Source of the DNA: Thiodiazotropha sp040507225
GTDB lineage: Bacteria > Pseudomonadota > Gammaproteobacteria > Chromatiales > Chromatiaceae
Assembly: GCA_040507225.1 (NCBI GenBank)
Contig: JBEVVG010000003.1
Span: forward strand, 186,001-250,000
DNA: 64,000 nt
Direction: 5' to 3'
The notes beneath the pieces were generated by a model that saw nothing but the letters and a program-made list of their open reading frames with translations, made no database searches and had not been told where the DNA came from. A program made the translations under genes and the position numbers. Each line of letters begins with the position of its first letter. Within the stretch, counting starts at the first letter, position 1. This document shows positions 8,909-18,285 of the stretch, one piece after another.

Positions 8909-9352
8909 TTAGCGCCGTCTGCCCTGGTAGGCGGATACGTGCTGGATGAGAATCTGAAACGGCAGACCCTCAATACTGCCATAGGTTTCACGGGCCTGGT
9001 TGATCAGGCCGTGAACATCCTCGATGCTTGGCGGAGTGTCGGTGTCCGGAAACAGCGCGGCGTACAGGCCGCGTAGTCCACCGACCTGCAGCCGCATCGC
9101 CTGGGCATGCGGCAGAACAGCCCGGTCATTGTTGGTTTTCAGGGCGAAGCGGGCCTGCTGACGCAGGGCCGATTGGAGTTCCAGACACTGGTGTTGCGCC
9201 TCGTCCGAGAGACAATGCACACCTTCCCGTTCCGCGATGCAGATCTTCTTTGCCTGACTGCACTGACACTGCTGGGAAAGCAGGCTCTTTTCATAGGCGC
9301 ATAGCCGGTCGTTGATCTCCCGGTAAGTGCGGCGAAAAGCATCCTGGTCCAT
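8909..9352 (-). CDS. Unknown protein with a Cys-rich N-terminus
   Basis: 147 residues, not recognised. Six cysteines lie within the first 56 residues (C18, C29, C31, C38, C47, C56), including CQC and CIAEREGVHC, while the rest has none. This could hold a metal or Fe-S cluster or disulfides, but no known motif fits. The C-terminal half contains a pattern ending SIEDVHGLINQARETYGSIEG. It begins 3 bp behind hslR and is the last gene of the grxC-hslR operon, next to the end of the dsr cluster. A redox or metal role would fit the glutaredoxin partner but is only inference. Confidence 0.7.
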   Translation of the reverse strand: MDQDAFRRTYREINDRLCAYEKSLLSQQCQCSQAKKICIAEREGVHCLSDEAQHQCLELQSALRQQARFALKTNNDRAVLPHAQAMRLQVGGLRGLYAALFPDTDTPPSIEDVHGLINQARETYGSIEGLPFQILIQHVSAYQGRRR

Positions 9353-9355
9353 GGT

Positions 9356-9763
9356 TTACTGGGTCTTTTGGGTGAATCGATGAATCATCCGGCGGTCCCG
9401 TTTATTCGGTTTGCCATGTATCGGTTGCTGTACCATGGCGCGCTCCAACCGCTGGGTTTCGATGACCTTTTCACGCCTCTGCAGACTTTCCGGATCCTCC
9501 TCATAGAAATTGACTGCCTCGCATGCTGGTCTGCGCTGGGTTGCCGGGACGGTGACCCGGACATCCCATTCGAGTGATCCCTTGTGAATCCGCAGATGGC
9601 TGCCGACCTTAACCTCTTTACCCGGTTTGGTGCGCTGCCCGTTGAGATGCACCTTGCCCCCGTTAATGGCTTCAGCCGCGATCTGGCGGGTTTTAAAAAA
9701 TCGGGCGGCCCACAGCCATTTGTCGAGCCGAACCTTCTCCGCGGGATGAGCAGCCTGGTTCAT
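9356..9763 (-). CDS. hslR: Heat-shock protein 15 (S4-domain RNA-binding protein)
   Basis: 135 residues. The N-terminal S4 domain (VRLDKWLWAARFFKTR...GGKVHLNG...VGSHLRI) binds RNA. Hsp15 recognises 50S ribosomal subunits blocked with a nascent chain and tRNA, and helps recycle them. A basic C-terminal tail (KPNKRDRRMIHRF) is typical of the family. The start codon overlaps the grxC stop by 4 bp, so the two are translationally coupled. Confidence 0.9.
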   Translation of the reverse strand: MNQAAHPAEKVRLDKWLWAARFFKTRQIAAEAINGGKVHLNGQRTKPGKEVKVGSHLRIHKGSLEWDVRVTVPATQRRPACEAVNFYEEDPESLQRREKVIETQRLERAMVQQPIHGKPNKRDRRMIHRFTQKTQ

Positions 9764-10023
9764 TCGTCCTCGAGGCCCAACAGCTGATTCAGGCGTCCCG
9801 ACATCTCCAGGGAGGCCAGATCATCGTAGCCTCCGACATGGAAGTCATCGATGAAAATCTGGGGTACGGTCTGACGGTTACTGCGGCGCATCATCTCCTG
9901 CATGATGTCGTGATCGTGGTCGATGCGGATCTCCTCATAGGTGACGCCTTTGTTTTCCAACAGATGTTTCGCCCTGACACAGTAGGGACAGATGGCGGTG
10001 GAGTACATGACGACATGCGGCAT
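9760..10023 (-). CDS. grxC: Glutaredoxin 3-type
   Basis: 87 residues with the dithiol active site CPYC in TAICPYCVRAKHLL near the N-terminus, the TVP cis-proline motif (RQTVPQIFI) and the glutathione-site sequence GGYDDLASLE. It reduces protein disulfides and glutathionylated proteins with glutathione in the cytoplasm. It is the first gene of a reverse-strand operon grxC-hslR-unknown. The 244-bp gap to pepN on the other strand is AT-rich around 10035-10085 and probably holds divergent promoters. Confidence 0.93.
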   Translation of the reverse strand: MPHVVMYSTAICPYCVRAKHLLENKGVTYEEIRIDHDHDIMQEMMRRSNRQTVPQIFIDDFHVGGYDDLASLEMSGRLNQLLGLEDE

Positions 10024-10267
10024 AATCGGGTTCCTGGTAAATTTATCAAGCTAACTAATTGTAATACCATGAGAAATACGTTGATAAACTCACGGTGGAC
10101 TATGTCTGACATCCTAGCAGCAGAGTGGGGTGACTTCCATAACGGGAATCTGGCATATCTTATCGGGTGTTCAGCAGGCAGGGGTCATTGCATCCCCCCT
10201 TGAGCCCCCATTAGACTTTCTGCATTCACCATCGAACCAGCCGCAGCCGCGGGTTACAGGAATTCCT

Positions 10268-12913
10268 ATGCGAACAGACAGTGCCAAATCCATCTATCTC
10301 AAAGACTACCTTCCACCGGAATTTCTCGTCGACCAGGTTGCTTTGGAATTTCAGCTTGGAGAGGAGCAGACACGGGTTATCAGCGAACTGCAATTGCGCC
10401 GCAATCCGGCCTTTACCGGTCAAAAGGCGGATCTGGTACTCGACGGGGAGCATCTGAGTCTTTGTTGCGTGCATCTGGATGGCCGGAAACTGGAACCCGC
10501 AGAATACCAGGTAGACGCTCGTACCCTGACCATCCCGAATGTGGGCGCGCAGTGCGTGTTGCGTACCGAGGTGATGATCAAGCCCCGGGAAAACACCGCC
10601 CTGGAGGGTTTGTACCAGTCCGGGCAGATGTTCTGCACCCAATGCGAAGCGGAAGGATTCCGGCGCATTACCTACTATCCGGATCGCCCGGATGTGATGG
10701 CGCGATTCACCACCACGATCATTGCTGAAAAGGAGCGCTATCCGGTGTTGCTGTCAAATGGCAACTGCGTGGAATCCTGTGATCTTGACGCAGGTCTTCA
10801 TCGGGTGCGATGGGAGGACCCGTTTCCCAAACCCTGCTATCTGTTCGCCCTGGTGGCCGGTGATCTGCGCTGTCAGCAGGACCGGTTCATAACCGCCTCG
10901 GGCCGCACGGTCGACCTCAGGATCTATGTGGAGCCGGAGAATATCGACAAGTGCGACCACGCTATGGCCTCACTCAAACATGCTATGGCCTGGGACGAAT
11001 CCCGTTATGGCAGAGAGTATGACCTGGATGTGTTCATGATCGTCGCGGTGAACGATTTCAACATGGGAGCGATGGAGAACAAGGGTCTCAATGTATTCAA
11101 TTCCAAGTTTGTCCTGGCGCGGCCGGATACCGCCACTGACAGTGACTTTCAGGGCATCGAGGGAGTGATCGCGCACGAGTATTTTCATAACTGGACGGGT
11201 AATCGGATTACCTGCCGGGACTGGTTTCAGTTGAGTCTGAAGGAGGGACTGACGGTCTACCGGGATCAGGAGTTTTCCGCCGATATGGGATCCCGCGGCG
11301 TCAAACGCATCGAGGATGTGCGACTTCTGCGTACCCATCAGTTTGCAGAGGATGCCGGTCCAATGGCACATCCGGTGCGCCCTGACAGCTATATCGAAAT
11401 TAATAATTTCTACACCGTCACGGTGTATGAAAAGGGCGCCGAGGTGGTGCGTATGCAGGCCAACCTGCTGGGTGCGGAAGAATTCCGCAAAGCCACCGAC
11501 CTGTACTTCGAACGGCATGACGGACAGGCGGTCACCACCGAGGATTTCGTCAAATGTATGGAGGACGCGAGTGGCCGGGATCTGCAGCAGTTTCGACTCT
11601 GGTACAGCCAGGCGGGGACTCCGGTGGTTCGGGTGAGTTCCGAATTCGACGCCGGGCAGGGGGAATACCGGTTGCATCTGTCCCAGTCGACCCCGGACAC
11701 CCCCGGACAGACGCAAAAGAAGCCGTTTCACATTCCCATCGCCCTGGCATTGCTCGATCGCGAGGGTCGTGAGATGCCCCTGAAACTCAATCCAGACGAT
11801 CCCCATCCCGTATCCCACCGGGTTGTGGAATTGCGTGATGCCCAACAGACTTTCCACTTCGTCGATGTTCCTGAGCGCCCCGTACCTACCCTGTTGCGGG
11901 GATTTTCGGCTCCGGTCCGGCTGGAGTACGACTATTCTGACGAGGAACTGATGTTTCTCATGGCTCGGGACCGGGACGATTTCAATCGCTGGGATGCGGG
12001 TCACAGTCTGGCGCATCGGGTGCTGCAACGACTGGTCGCGGCGCATCGGGAACAGCGGGCATTCGAACTCGATGACGGGTTTGTCTCCGCATTTCGCCAG
12101 GTGCTCAACGACACCCGGGCGGATAAGGCGCTGCTGAGCGAACTGTTGACGCTGCCCACCGAGTCCAGCATTGGCGATCAGATGGCAGAGGTTGCGGTGG
12201 ATGCGATCCACCAGGCGCGGGATTGGCTCAAACAGGCCCTGGCCGAGGCGCTGAGAGAGGATTTTCTGCGTACCTACCGGGAAAACCTCCAGCAAGGGTA
12301 TGAAATCAGCTCGGAGGCCATTGCCCGTCGGCGGCTAAAGAATCTTTCCCTGGGATACCTGATGAGCCTGGAACAACCGGACATTGACCAGCTAGCTGTG
12401 GAGCAGTTCGAAGCGGCCGGCAACATGACCGATGTTATGGCGGCGCTGGCGAGTCTGTCCCACCGGGATATTCCACAACGGGTAAAAGCCCTGTCGGAAT
12501 TCGAGCAACAGTGGCGGGAGGATCCACTGGTGATGGACAAATGGTTCGCGGTTCAGGCGGCCTCGCAACTTCCAGGTACCCTGGATCGGGTCAAGTCCCT
12601 GATGACACACAGCGCTTTTTCACTGCGGAATCCGAACAAGGTACGGAGCCTGATTGGCGCCTTTTGCGGAGGTAATCCTGCGGCGTTTCATGCCGTGGAC
12701 GGGAGTGGATACCGGTTCCTCGCGGATCAGGTCATCGCCCTGGACGGGATGAACCCGCAGATTGCAGCCCGCCTGTTACGCATGATGAGCCGCTGGAGGC
12801 GGTATGATGCGCAGCGTCAGAACCTGATGCGCCAGCAGTTCGAGCGGGTACTCGGCCAATCGGATATTTCCAGGGATGTGTTTGAAATTGCAAGTAAGTG
12901 TCTGGCGGATTGA
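10268..12913 (+). CDS. pepN: Aminopeptidase N (M1 family)
   Basis: 881 residues with the chosen start, matching the ~870-885 typical of bacterial PepN. The zinc site is HEYFH (about residues 303-307) with the downstream Glu in LKEGLTVYRDQEF, and the exopeptidase motif GAMEN lies at about 267-271. It removes N-terminal residues from peptides in the cytoplasm. The frame is open upstream to 10130, but the ATG at 10268 has ACAGGA about 6 bases before it and begins the conserved sequence (YLKDYLPPEF). It stands alone between divergent grxC and the CHAD gene. Confidence 0.95.
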   Translation: MRTDSAKSIYLKDYLPPEFLVDQVALEFQLGEEQTRVISELQLRRNPAFTGQKADLVLDGEHLSLCCVHLDGRKLEPAEYQVDARTLTIPNVGAQCVLRTEVMIKPRENTALEGLYQSGQMFCTQCEAEGFRRITYYPDRPDVMARFTTTIIAEKERYPVLLSNGNCVESCDLDAGLHRVRWEDPFPKPCYLFALVAGDLRCQQDRFITASGRTVDLRIYVEPENIDKCDHAMASLKHAMAWDESRYGREYDLDVFMIVAVNDFNMGAMENKGLNVFNSKFVLARPDTATDSDFQGIEGVIAHEYFHNWTGNRITCRDWFQLSLKEGLTVYRDQEFSADMGSRGVKRIEDVRLLRTHQFAEDAGPMAHPVRPDSYIEINNFYTVTVYEKGAEVVRMQANLLGAEEFRKATDLYFERHDGQAVTTEDFVKCMEDASGRDLQQFRLWYSQAGTPVVRVSSEFDAGQGEYRLHLSQSTPDTPGQTQKKPFHIPIALALLDREGREMPLKLNPDDPHPVSHRVVELRDAQQTFHFVDVPERPVPTLLRGFSAPVRLEYDYSDEELMFLMARDRDDFNRWDAGHSLAHRVLQRLVAAHREQRAFELDDGFVSAFRQVLNDTRADKALLSELLTLPTESSIGDQMAEVAVDAIHQARDWLKQALAEALREDFLRTYRENLQQGYEISSEAIARRRLKNLSLGYLMSLEQPDIDQLAVEQFEAAGNMTDVMAALASLSHRDIPQRVKALSEFEQQWREDPLVMDKWFAVQAASQLPGTLDRVKSLMTHSAFSLRNPNKVRSLIGAFCGGNPAAFHAVDGSGYRFLADQVIALDGMNPQIAARLLRMMSRWRRYDAQRQNLMRQQFERVLGQSDISRDVFEIASKCLAD

Positions 12914-12922
12914 GTGCCTGGC

Positions 12923-12954
12923 GTGGTGCTGCCAGGGTGGTCACCCTGGACCAC
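12923..12954 (+). other. Hairpin behind pepN
   Basis: GTGGT (12923-12927) pairs with ACCAC (12950-12954), and inside it CCAGGGT (12932-12938) pairs with ACCCTGG (12943-12949) around a GGTC loop. There is no T-run, so intrinsic termination is doubtful; it may protect the pepN mRNA 3' end. Confidence 0.45.
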
Positions 12955-13104
12955 ATAGGGTAATCTGGCGGCTTTGCTTAACAGATGGATAGCCGGCTCC
13001 GGCGGGAACATCGCCGTGATCCAGGACGTGCGGGTTACTCATACATTGCCGGCCCGCATGCCGAGAGGCTGGCTTACACGAGATCGGAATTACGAGACGC
13101 TTCA

Positions 13105-14661
13105 ATGTCACTGCATGCAGTATCCTACCTTCTGCCGGATGACTTCGACCTGGATGGACTGAAGGCGGCCCTCGCTGAAAGCCATGTCTTGCAGGAAAAC
13201 CCGTCATCGACCTTGACCCAGACTTTTTACGACAGTTTTGATTGGCGCGTCTGGCAGGCCGGAGCCGAACTGCTCCACGAAACGGGAGATCGTCCACGCC
13301 TTTGCTGGTCCGGCCTGAACGAGAGCTGCCTGCCGCAGCTTTGCCAGGCTCTCGAGCAGAAACCGGAATTCGCCGAGGACCTCCCGCCCGGCCCGGTCAC
13401 CGAACAGCTCTCGAAAGTACTGGAGATGCGGGTTCTGCTGCCCAAGGTGATTGTGATCCAGACCCGGTACAACCTGGCATTGCTCGATTCGGAAGAGAAG
13501 ACCGTGGTGCGGGTCGCCTGGGTCACGAGTGAGTACCACTCGGCCAACCGCCGACAAACCGGGGCGTTGGATTCGCTTCTCGTGATCATGCCTCTGAGAG
13601 GATACGAGTCTGATTTCGAGGCAGTCATCAAACGCCTGCAGGCTTTCCGGCTGTCGACCTGTGAGCACAGCCTTTTTCGCTCGGCGCTGACCCACCTGGG
13701 AATCAAGCCTGGTGACTACTCCTCCAAACTCAATTACCGGCTCGACCCGGATGCGCGCTCGGATGCCACCGCGAAGCGTATCATGCTGGGGCTGCTGGAT
13801 ACCCTGGAGGCCAACGTGACGGGGGCCAAGGCTAATCTGGACAGTGAATTTCTGCATGATCTGCGGGTCGCAACCCGTCGCACGCGCTCCGCAATGAGCC
13901 AGATCAAGGGGGTCTTCAGTCCCCAGGAAATCGAACCCTTCAAACAGGGTTTCGCCTGGATCGGCCAGATCACCGGGCAGACCCGCGATCTGGATGTCTA
14001 CCTGTTGCAGTACAACCATTTTCGCACCAGCCTGCCCGCCGCCGTGCGCCCGGATCTGGATCCGTTCCACGACTACCTGAAACGCCACCACAAAGCCGCG
14101 CACGCCAAGCTGGTGAAAAAACTCAACTCGCCCCATTTTCGAAAAATCATCAAGAGTTGGCGGGATTGGCTTGAGGCGCCGCTCAGCGAACAGCCAAAGG
14201 GACCCAATGCCCGGATGCCCACGGCCCAGTTAGCCGACCGGCGGATTGGCAAGCTCTACAACAAGATTCTCAAACAGGGTGCCGCGATCGGACCGAATTC
14301 TCCCGCGGAGCAGCTGCACGATCTGCGTAAGCAGTGCAAGAAGTTGCGATACATGATGGAGTTTTTCCAGAGCCTCTATCCCAAGCCCGAGATTCGCCAT
14401 CTGGTGAAGCTTCTGAAAGTACTGCTCGACAACCTGGGAGAGTTCCAGGATCTGGAGGTGCAGGCCCATTCCCTGGAAGGCTTTGGCGATGAGATGCTCA
14501 AGGAAGGCGCTCCCTCCAGCGCTATCATGGCAATGGGAATCCTGGTGGGTAAGCTGTACGAGAAACAGACCTTGACCCGACGGGCATTCGAGGATCTTTT
14601 CACGCATTTCAGCAGTGCGGACAATGAAAGGGCCTTTCGTAAACTGTTTGGAGGGGCCTGA
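13105..14661 (+). CDS. CHAD-domain protein with degenerate CYTH-like N-terminus
   Basis: 518 residues from the ATG at 13105; the frame stays open upstream, but MSLHAVSYLLPDDF is the more domain-like start. The first ~200 residues look like a worn CYTH (triphosphate tunnel) domain: TFYDSFDWRVWQAG matches a CYTH strand, but a clear ExExK motif is missing, so catalysis is doubtful. From about residue 225 a CHAD domain follows with its repeated His/basic helices (HDLRVATRRTRSAM; LHDLRKQCKKLRYMM). CHAD proteins bind polyphosphate and, in Ralstonia eutropha, locate to polyphosphate granules. The stop overlaps the start of the next gene, a ParA-type ATPase (TGATG), so the two are coupled. Confidence 0.8.
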   Translation: MSLHAVSYLLPDDFDLDGLKAALAESHVLQENPSSTLTQTFYDSFDWRVWQAGAELLHETGDRPRLCWSGLNESCLPQLCQALEQKPEFAEDLPPGPVTEQLSKVLEMRVLLPKVIVIQTRYNLALLDSEEKTVVRVAWVTSEYHSANRRQTGALDSLLVIMPLRGYESDFEAVIKRLQAFRLSTCEHSLFRSALTHLGIKPGDYSSKLNYRLDPDARSDATAKRIMLGLLDTLEANVTGAKANLDSEFLHDLRVATRRTRSAMSQIKGVFSPQEIEPFKQGFAWIGQITGQTRDLDVYLLQYNHFRTSLPAAVRPDLDPFHDYLKRHHKAAHAKLVKKLNSPHFRKIIKSWRDWLEAPLSEQPKGPNARMPTAQLADRRIGKLYNKILKQGAAIGPNSPAEQLHDLRKQCKKLRYMMEFFQSLYPKPEIRHLVKLLKVLLDNLGEFQDLEVQAHSLEGFGDEMLKEGAPSSAIMAMGILVGKLYEKQTLTRRAFEDLFTHFSSADNERAFRKLFGGA

Positions 14662-15404
14662 TGCACATCCTGGGCGTATACAACATCAAGGGCGGAGTCG
14701 GTAAAACCGCAACTGCGGTAAACCTGGCCTATCTCGCCGCATCCCAGGGCTATCGGACCCTCATCTGGGATTTGGATCCTCAGGCGGCGGCAACCTTCTA
14801 CTTTCGCATCAAGCCCAAGGTGAAAGGCAGCAAAAAGCGCCTGATCAGCGGAAAGGTGGATCTGGAGGAGGTGGTCAAGGCCACCGATTTCGAAAACCTG
14901 GACATGCTGCCCGCGGATTTTTCCTATCGCAACATGGATCTGCAGCTCGAAGACGCCAAGAAGCCCACCAAGCAACTGCTGAAATTGCTGCGCCCGCTGT
15001 CCTATGCTTACGACTATGTGTTTCTGGACTGTCCGCCGAGTATCTCGCTGGTCTCTGAAAACATCTTTCGCGCGGCCGAAGGCCTGCTGCTGCCGCTGAT
15101 ACCGACAACCTTGTCACTGCGCACCTATGAGCAGCTGCTCGATTTTCTCGACGGGCACCGGATCACCGGATTGGAGTTAATGCCGTTCTTTTCCATGGTC
15201 GACCGACGCAAGCGCATGCATCTGGATGTTATGCAGAATCTTCAGCAGGCGGACAAAGAGTTGCTGGAAACACAGATACCCTATGCAAGTGATGTGGAGA
15301 AGATGGGTATACATCGCATGCCGGTTCAGGCCTTTGCACCCAACTGTCCTGCCGCACGGGCCTACCGGGCACTGTGGGCAGACGTGCAAAAGCGCCTGGG
15401 CTGA
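14661..15404 (+). CDS. ParA/MinD-type ATPase
   Basis: 247 residues. Deviant Walker A KGGVGKTATAVNLA near the N-terminus with the signature lysine, switch motif DLDPQAAAT and Walker B FLDCPPS identify a ParA/MinD/Soj family ATPase, which forms ATP-dependent sandwich dimers and positions cargo on nucleoid or membrane. No N-terminal DNA-binding domain and no ParB gene is seen nearby, so chromosome or plasmid partition is unlikely. Translational coupling to the CHAD gene suggests that the CHAD protein or a polyphosphate granule is the cargo; this is inference. Confidence 0.85.
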   Translation: MHILGVYNIKGGVGKTATAVNLAYLAASQGYRTLIWDLDPQAAATFYFRIKPKVKGSKKRLISGKVDLEEVVKATDFENLDMLPADFSYRNMDLQLEDAKKPTKQLLKLLRPLSYAYDYVFLDCPPSISLVSENIFRAAEGLLLPLIPTTLSLRTYEQLLDFLDGHRITGLELMPFFSMVDRRKRMHLDVMQNLQQADKELLETQIPYASDVEKMGIHRMPVQAFAPNCPAARAYRALWADVQKRLG

Positions 15405-15434
15405 TCACAACTCATGGTTTCCGGGTAGCGATTC

Positions 15435-16358
15435 GTGTCAGCGCTGGTCATCGAAAACCTGCACAAGACCTACCGTAACGGCTTCACCGCCTTGAAAGGG
15501 GTGAGTCTGGTGGTGGAGGAGGGGGATTTTTTCGCCCTCCTGGGACCCAACGGGGCCGGTAAATCCACGGCGATCAGCATCATCGCCTCACTGGCCAACA
15601 AAACCTCAGGGCAGCTGAGTGTCTATGGCCACGATCTGGAGACCGACAAGGAACAGGCGAAACGGTTGATCGGGCTGGTGCCGCAGGAATTCAATTTCAA
15701 CATGTGGGAACCGGTGGTCGAGATCCTGGTTAATCAGGCGGGTTACTATGGGATTCCGCGTAAACAGGCCTTTGAGCGGGCAGAGGCCACCCTGAGACAG
15801 CTCGACTTGTGGGACAAGAGGCATACCCAGGCGCGCTGGCTTTCAGGGGGTATGAAACGGCGCCTGATGATCGCACGAGCACTGGTGCACCGCCCCAGGC
15901 TGTTGATCCTGGATGAGCCGACAGCCGGGGTGGACATCGAAATCCGCCGTTCCATGTGGCGCTTCATGCGCGAGATCAATCAGCAGGGCACCACCATCAT
16001 ACTCACCACCCACTATCTGGAAGAGGCGGAGAATCTTTGCCGCAACATTGCGATCATTCATCACGGACGCATCATCGAACAGACCAGCATGGCTGGATTG
16101 CTCAGCCAACTCCACACCGAGGTATTCGTCATCGATCTCGATCATCCTCTCGAGCAGGCTCCGGTGTTGTCTGATTACGCGGTCAGTCTGCTGGATCCGC
16201 AAACCCTCGAAGTAACGGTGGCGCGGGAAAAACGTCTCAACGGTCTGTTTCAGGCCCTTTCCCAACAGGGGATTCAGGTGACCAGCATGCGCAACAAGCA
16301 GAACCGGTTGGAACAGATGTTTATCGATCTGGTCGAACGTCCCGATCCGGGGGCATGA
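15435..16358 (+). CDS. ABC transporter ATP-binding protein (YadG/CcmA-like)
   Basis: 307 residues with Walker A GPNGAGKST, signature LSGGMKRRLMIARALVH and Walker B LLILDEPTAGVD followed by the H-loop TTHYLEEAE. This is the DRA/ABC-2 exporter class (YadG-like). The start is GTG at 15435, 30 bp behind the ParA gene, so it may share its transcript. The partner permease starts 1 bp after the stop. Substrate unknown; YadGH-type exporters often handle lipids, polysaccharides or drugs. Confidence 0.9.
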   Translation: MSALVIENLHKTYRNGFTALKGVSLVVEEGDFFALLGPNGAGKSTAISIIASLANKTSGQLSVYGHDLETDKEQAKRLIGLVPQEFNFNMWEPVVEILVNQAGYYGIPRKQAFERAEATLRQLDLWDKRHTQARWLSGGMKRRLMIARALVHRPRLLILDEPTAGVDIEIRRSMWRFMREINQQGTTIILTTHYLEEAENLCRNIAIIHHGRIIEQTSMAGLLSQLHTEVFVIDLDHPLEQAPVLSDYAVSLLDPQTLEVTVAREKRLNGLFQALSQQGIQVTSMRNKQNRLEQMFIDLVERPDPGA

Positions 16359-16359
16359 C

Positions 16360-17130
16360 ATGTCCAGTATCAAGCGCATAGCCTACCAGACCATCGTTAC
16401 CAAGGAGATACTGCGCTTCAGCCGTATCTGGGTACAGACCATACTCCCTCCCGCGATCACTACGACCCTATACTTCATCATCTTTGGCAAGCTCATCGGT
16501 CAGAGGATCGGCGAAATGGGGGGTTACAGTTACATCGAATACATCGTCCCCGGCTTGATTCTGATGTCGGTGATACAGAACTCCTACGCCAATGTGGTCT
16601 CCTCGTTCTTCAGCACCAAGCTGCAACATTACATCGAGGAGTTGCTGATCGCACCGGTGCCCAACTGGGTGGTGTTGTCAGGTTATGTGACCGGGGGGGT
16701 GGCCAGGGGTCTGATTGTCGGTGTCGTGGTGACCCTGATCTCGCTGTTCTTCACCGATTTGCGTATCCACAGTTACGCGGTAACGCTGGTGGTATTCGTG
16801 CTGACCTCGGTGCTGTTCTCGCTGGCGGGGTTTATCAATGCCGTGTATGCAAAAAGCTTCGACGACATTTCAATCGTACCGACTTTCATACTCACACCCC
16901 TGACCTATCTGGGTGGAGTATTCTATTCGATTGAGTTGTTGCCGGAATTCTGGCAAAACCTTTCGCTGGTGAATCCGGTGCTCTACATGGTCAACACCTT
17001 CCGCTATGGATTGCTTGGTGTTTCCGACATCGATGTGCGGATTGCCTTGGCCATCATACTCGGATTCATCTTCTTGCTGATCCTGTTCAGCCTGAAACTG
17101 CTGGCCAAGGGCGTCGGTATCAAAGAGTGA
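16360..17130 (+). CDS. ABC-2 type transporter permease (YadH-like)
   Basis: 256 residues with six predicted membrane segments and the ABC-2 signature region near the end (LTPLTYLGGVFYSIELLPEFWQ...NPVLYMVNTFRYGLLG). It forms the membrane half of the exporter with the preceding ATPase. It ends 1 bp from the stop of the convergent gene at 17132, and no terminator separates the two. Confidence 0.9.
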   Translation: MSSIKRIAYQTIVTKEILRFSRIWVQTILPPAITTTLYFIIFGKLIGQRIGEMGGYSYIEYIVPGLILMSVIQNSYANVVSSFFSTKLQHYIEELLIAPVPNWVVLSGYVTGGVARGLIVGVVVTLISLFFTDLRIHSYAVTLVVFVLTSVLFSLAGFINAVYAKSFDDISIVPTFILTPLTYLGGVFYSIELLPEFWQNLSLVNPVLYMVNTFRYGLLGVSDIDVRIALAIILGFIFLLILFSLKLLAKGVGIKE

Positions 17131-17131
17131 A

Positions 17132-18136
17132 TCAGCGTTTGATCTTGCGCAGGGTCTTTTCAGTCCAGAAGCCGTTGTCCTGATTCGTGTTGTAATCGAT
17201 GACCTTCTGCGGGACTACCGCCCAGCTCTCCTGACCGGTGCGCAGGTCGATGCCGTACCAGTACTTCCAGAACAATGCGCGGGGGTCGCCTTTGTCTTCA
17301 CTGTTGACCAGTCCCCAGTCGCGATCAATGACCTTGATCAGCTTGTCGTCTTTGTAATAGAGGGTGCGGTAATCGGCGAAACTGCTGGTGTCGACATAAC
17401 TGATCCGGTAGTCGTACCACCAGAAATCAAACTTGGTGGTACTCTTGAGGCCGTATACCTCTTTGCCCGCATGCCGGCAGCTGCGACTCGGTAATTCCCC
17501 GACGTAGCGATAGTGTCGACCCTCCATCTCTTCGATTGCGCCCAGGCAGGTACGCATGGTCTTTACCCCGATCAGTTCGTGGGTCTCATCCTCGGGCTTG
17601 CGCAGGGTCACATCGCCGAAGGTGAATACGCTGCCGCCCCAGGCGTCGTCGTACTGGGGTTGCGCAAAGCGCCGGATCTTACGCAGTTTCGGCAGCCATA
17701 TCATGTAATCCTTGCTCTTGTCGTCATCCTTGTACTCGGTGACCAGCATGCCGGTGCCACGCATTTTTCCGGAATGAAACACCGCCAGATCCCTGGAGCG
17801 GATCGCTTCGTCCGGAATCAGGTCGTAATTGTTGTTGAGATGCCGCTCGAGTCCAACGACGGATTGCTTGCCACTGGAGGACCGGTTGATGAGCACGGTC
17901 ATGGTATTGCCGCGGCGGAGGATGGAAAAGTTCTTGAAGGCATAGAAATGATTGGCGAAATAGACCTGTCGCGCAATCTCGTCCGCATCAGGGGTTTCCC
18001 CCTTGGGTGGGAGAGGAAGGTTTCGTTCCACACTGCCCCAGGCGAGCAGTGGAAACAGGGTGCACAGTAGCAGGTAACGACTGAAACCTGTGGTCTGTGA
18101 GGGGCGTGTGCTCAGCGATGTGTGAAGTCTATTCAT
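17132..18136 (-). CDS. LolA-like outer-membrane lipoprotein-sorting family protein, copy 1
   Basis: 334 residues with an N-terminal hydrophobic stretch (YLLLCTLFPLLAWGS) as signal peptide. The body fits the LolA-like family annotated as outer membrane lipoprotein-sorting protein (PF17131 type), a periplasmic half-barrel fold that carries hydrophobic ligands. Recognisable stretches are FHSGKMRGTGMLVTEY and FTFGDVTLRKPEDETHELIG. Two cysteines (TCLGAIE and SRSCRHAGKEVYG) could form a disulfide. It is a close tandem copy of the gene at 18286-19281. Such proteins are commonly found with RND-type exporters; none is present here. The real substrate is unknown. Confidence 0.75.
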   Translation of the reverse strand: MNRLHTSLSTRPSQTTGFSRYLLLCTLFPLLAWGSVERNLPLPPKGETPDADEIARQVYFANHFYAFKNFSILRRGNTMTVLINRSSSGKQSVVGLERHLNNNYDLIPDEAIRSRDLAVFHSGKMRGTGMLVTEYKDDDKSKDYMIWLPKLRKIRRFAQPQYDDAWGGSVFTFGDVTLRKPEDETHELIGVKTMRTCLGAIEEMEGRHYRYVGELPSRSCRHAGKEVYGLKSTTKFDFWWYDYRISYVDTSSFADYRTLYYKDDKLIKVIDRDWGLVNSEDKGDPRALFWKYWYGIDLRTGQESWAVVPQKVIDYNTNQDNGFWTEKTLRKIKR

Positions 18137-18285
18137 AAGGGTCGTCGTCGTGTTTACTCAGATGGCCTCCTACAACTACTCCGGAGTGCTGTTCATCAAA
18201 TCGGTTGTTAGGGCTCCTTGAAATCCTTGTCGTTACGGCTCCATCTCAGCGCCTTCTGGGGTCGGTGTACAGACCCTGGGGCGAT

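Noticed and set aside
10970..12295. 441-codon reverse-strand frame opposite pepN
   Set aside because: Antisense shadow of a well-conserved peptidase gene; no motif recognised.
14661..15404. ParA gene considered as a chromosome or plasmid partition locus
   Set aside because: No parB, parS-like palindromes or replication genes nearby; it is coupled to a CHAD gene instead.
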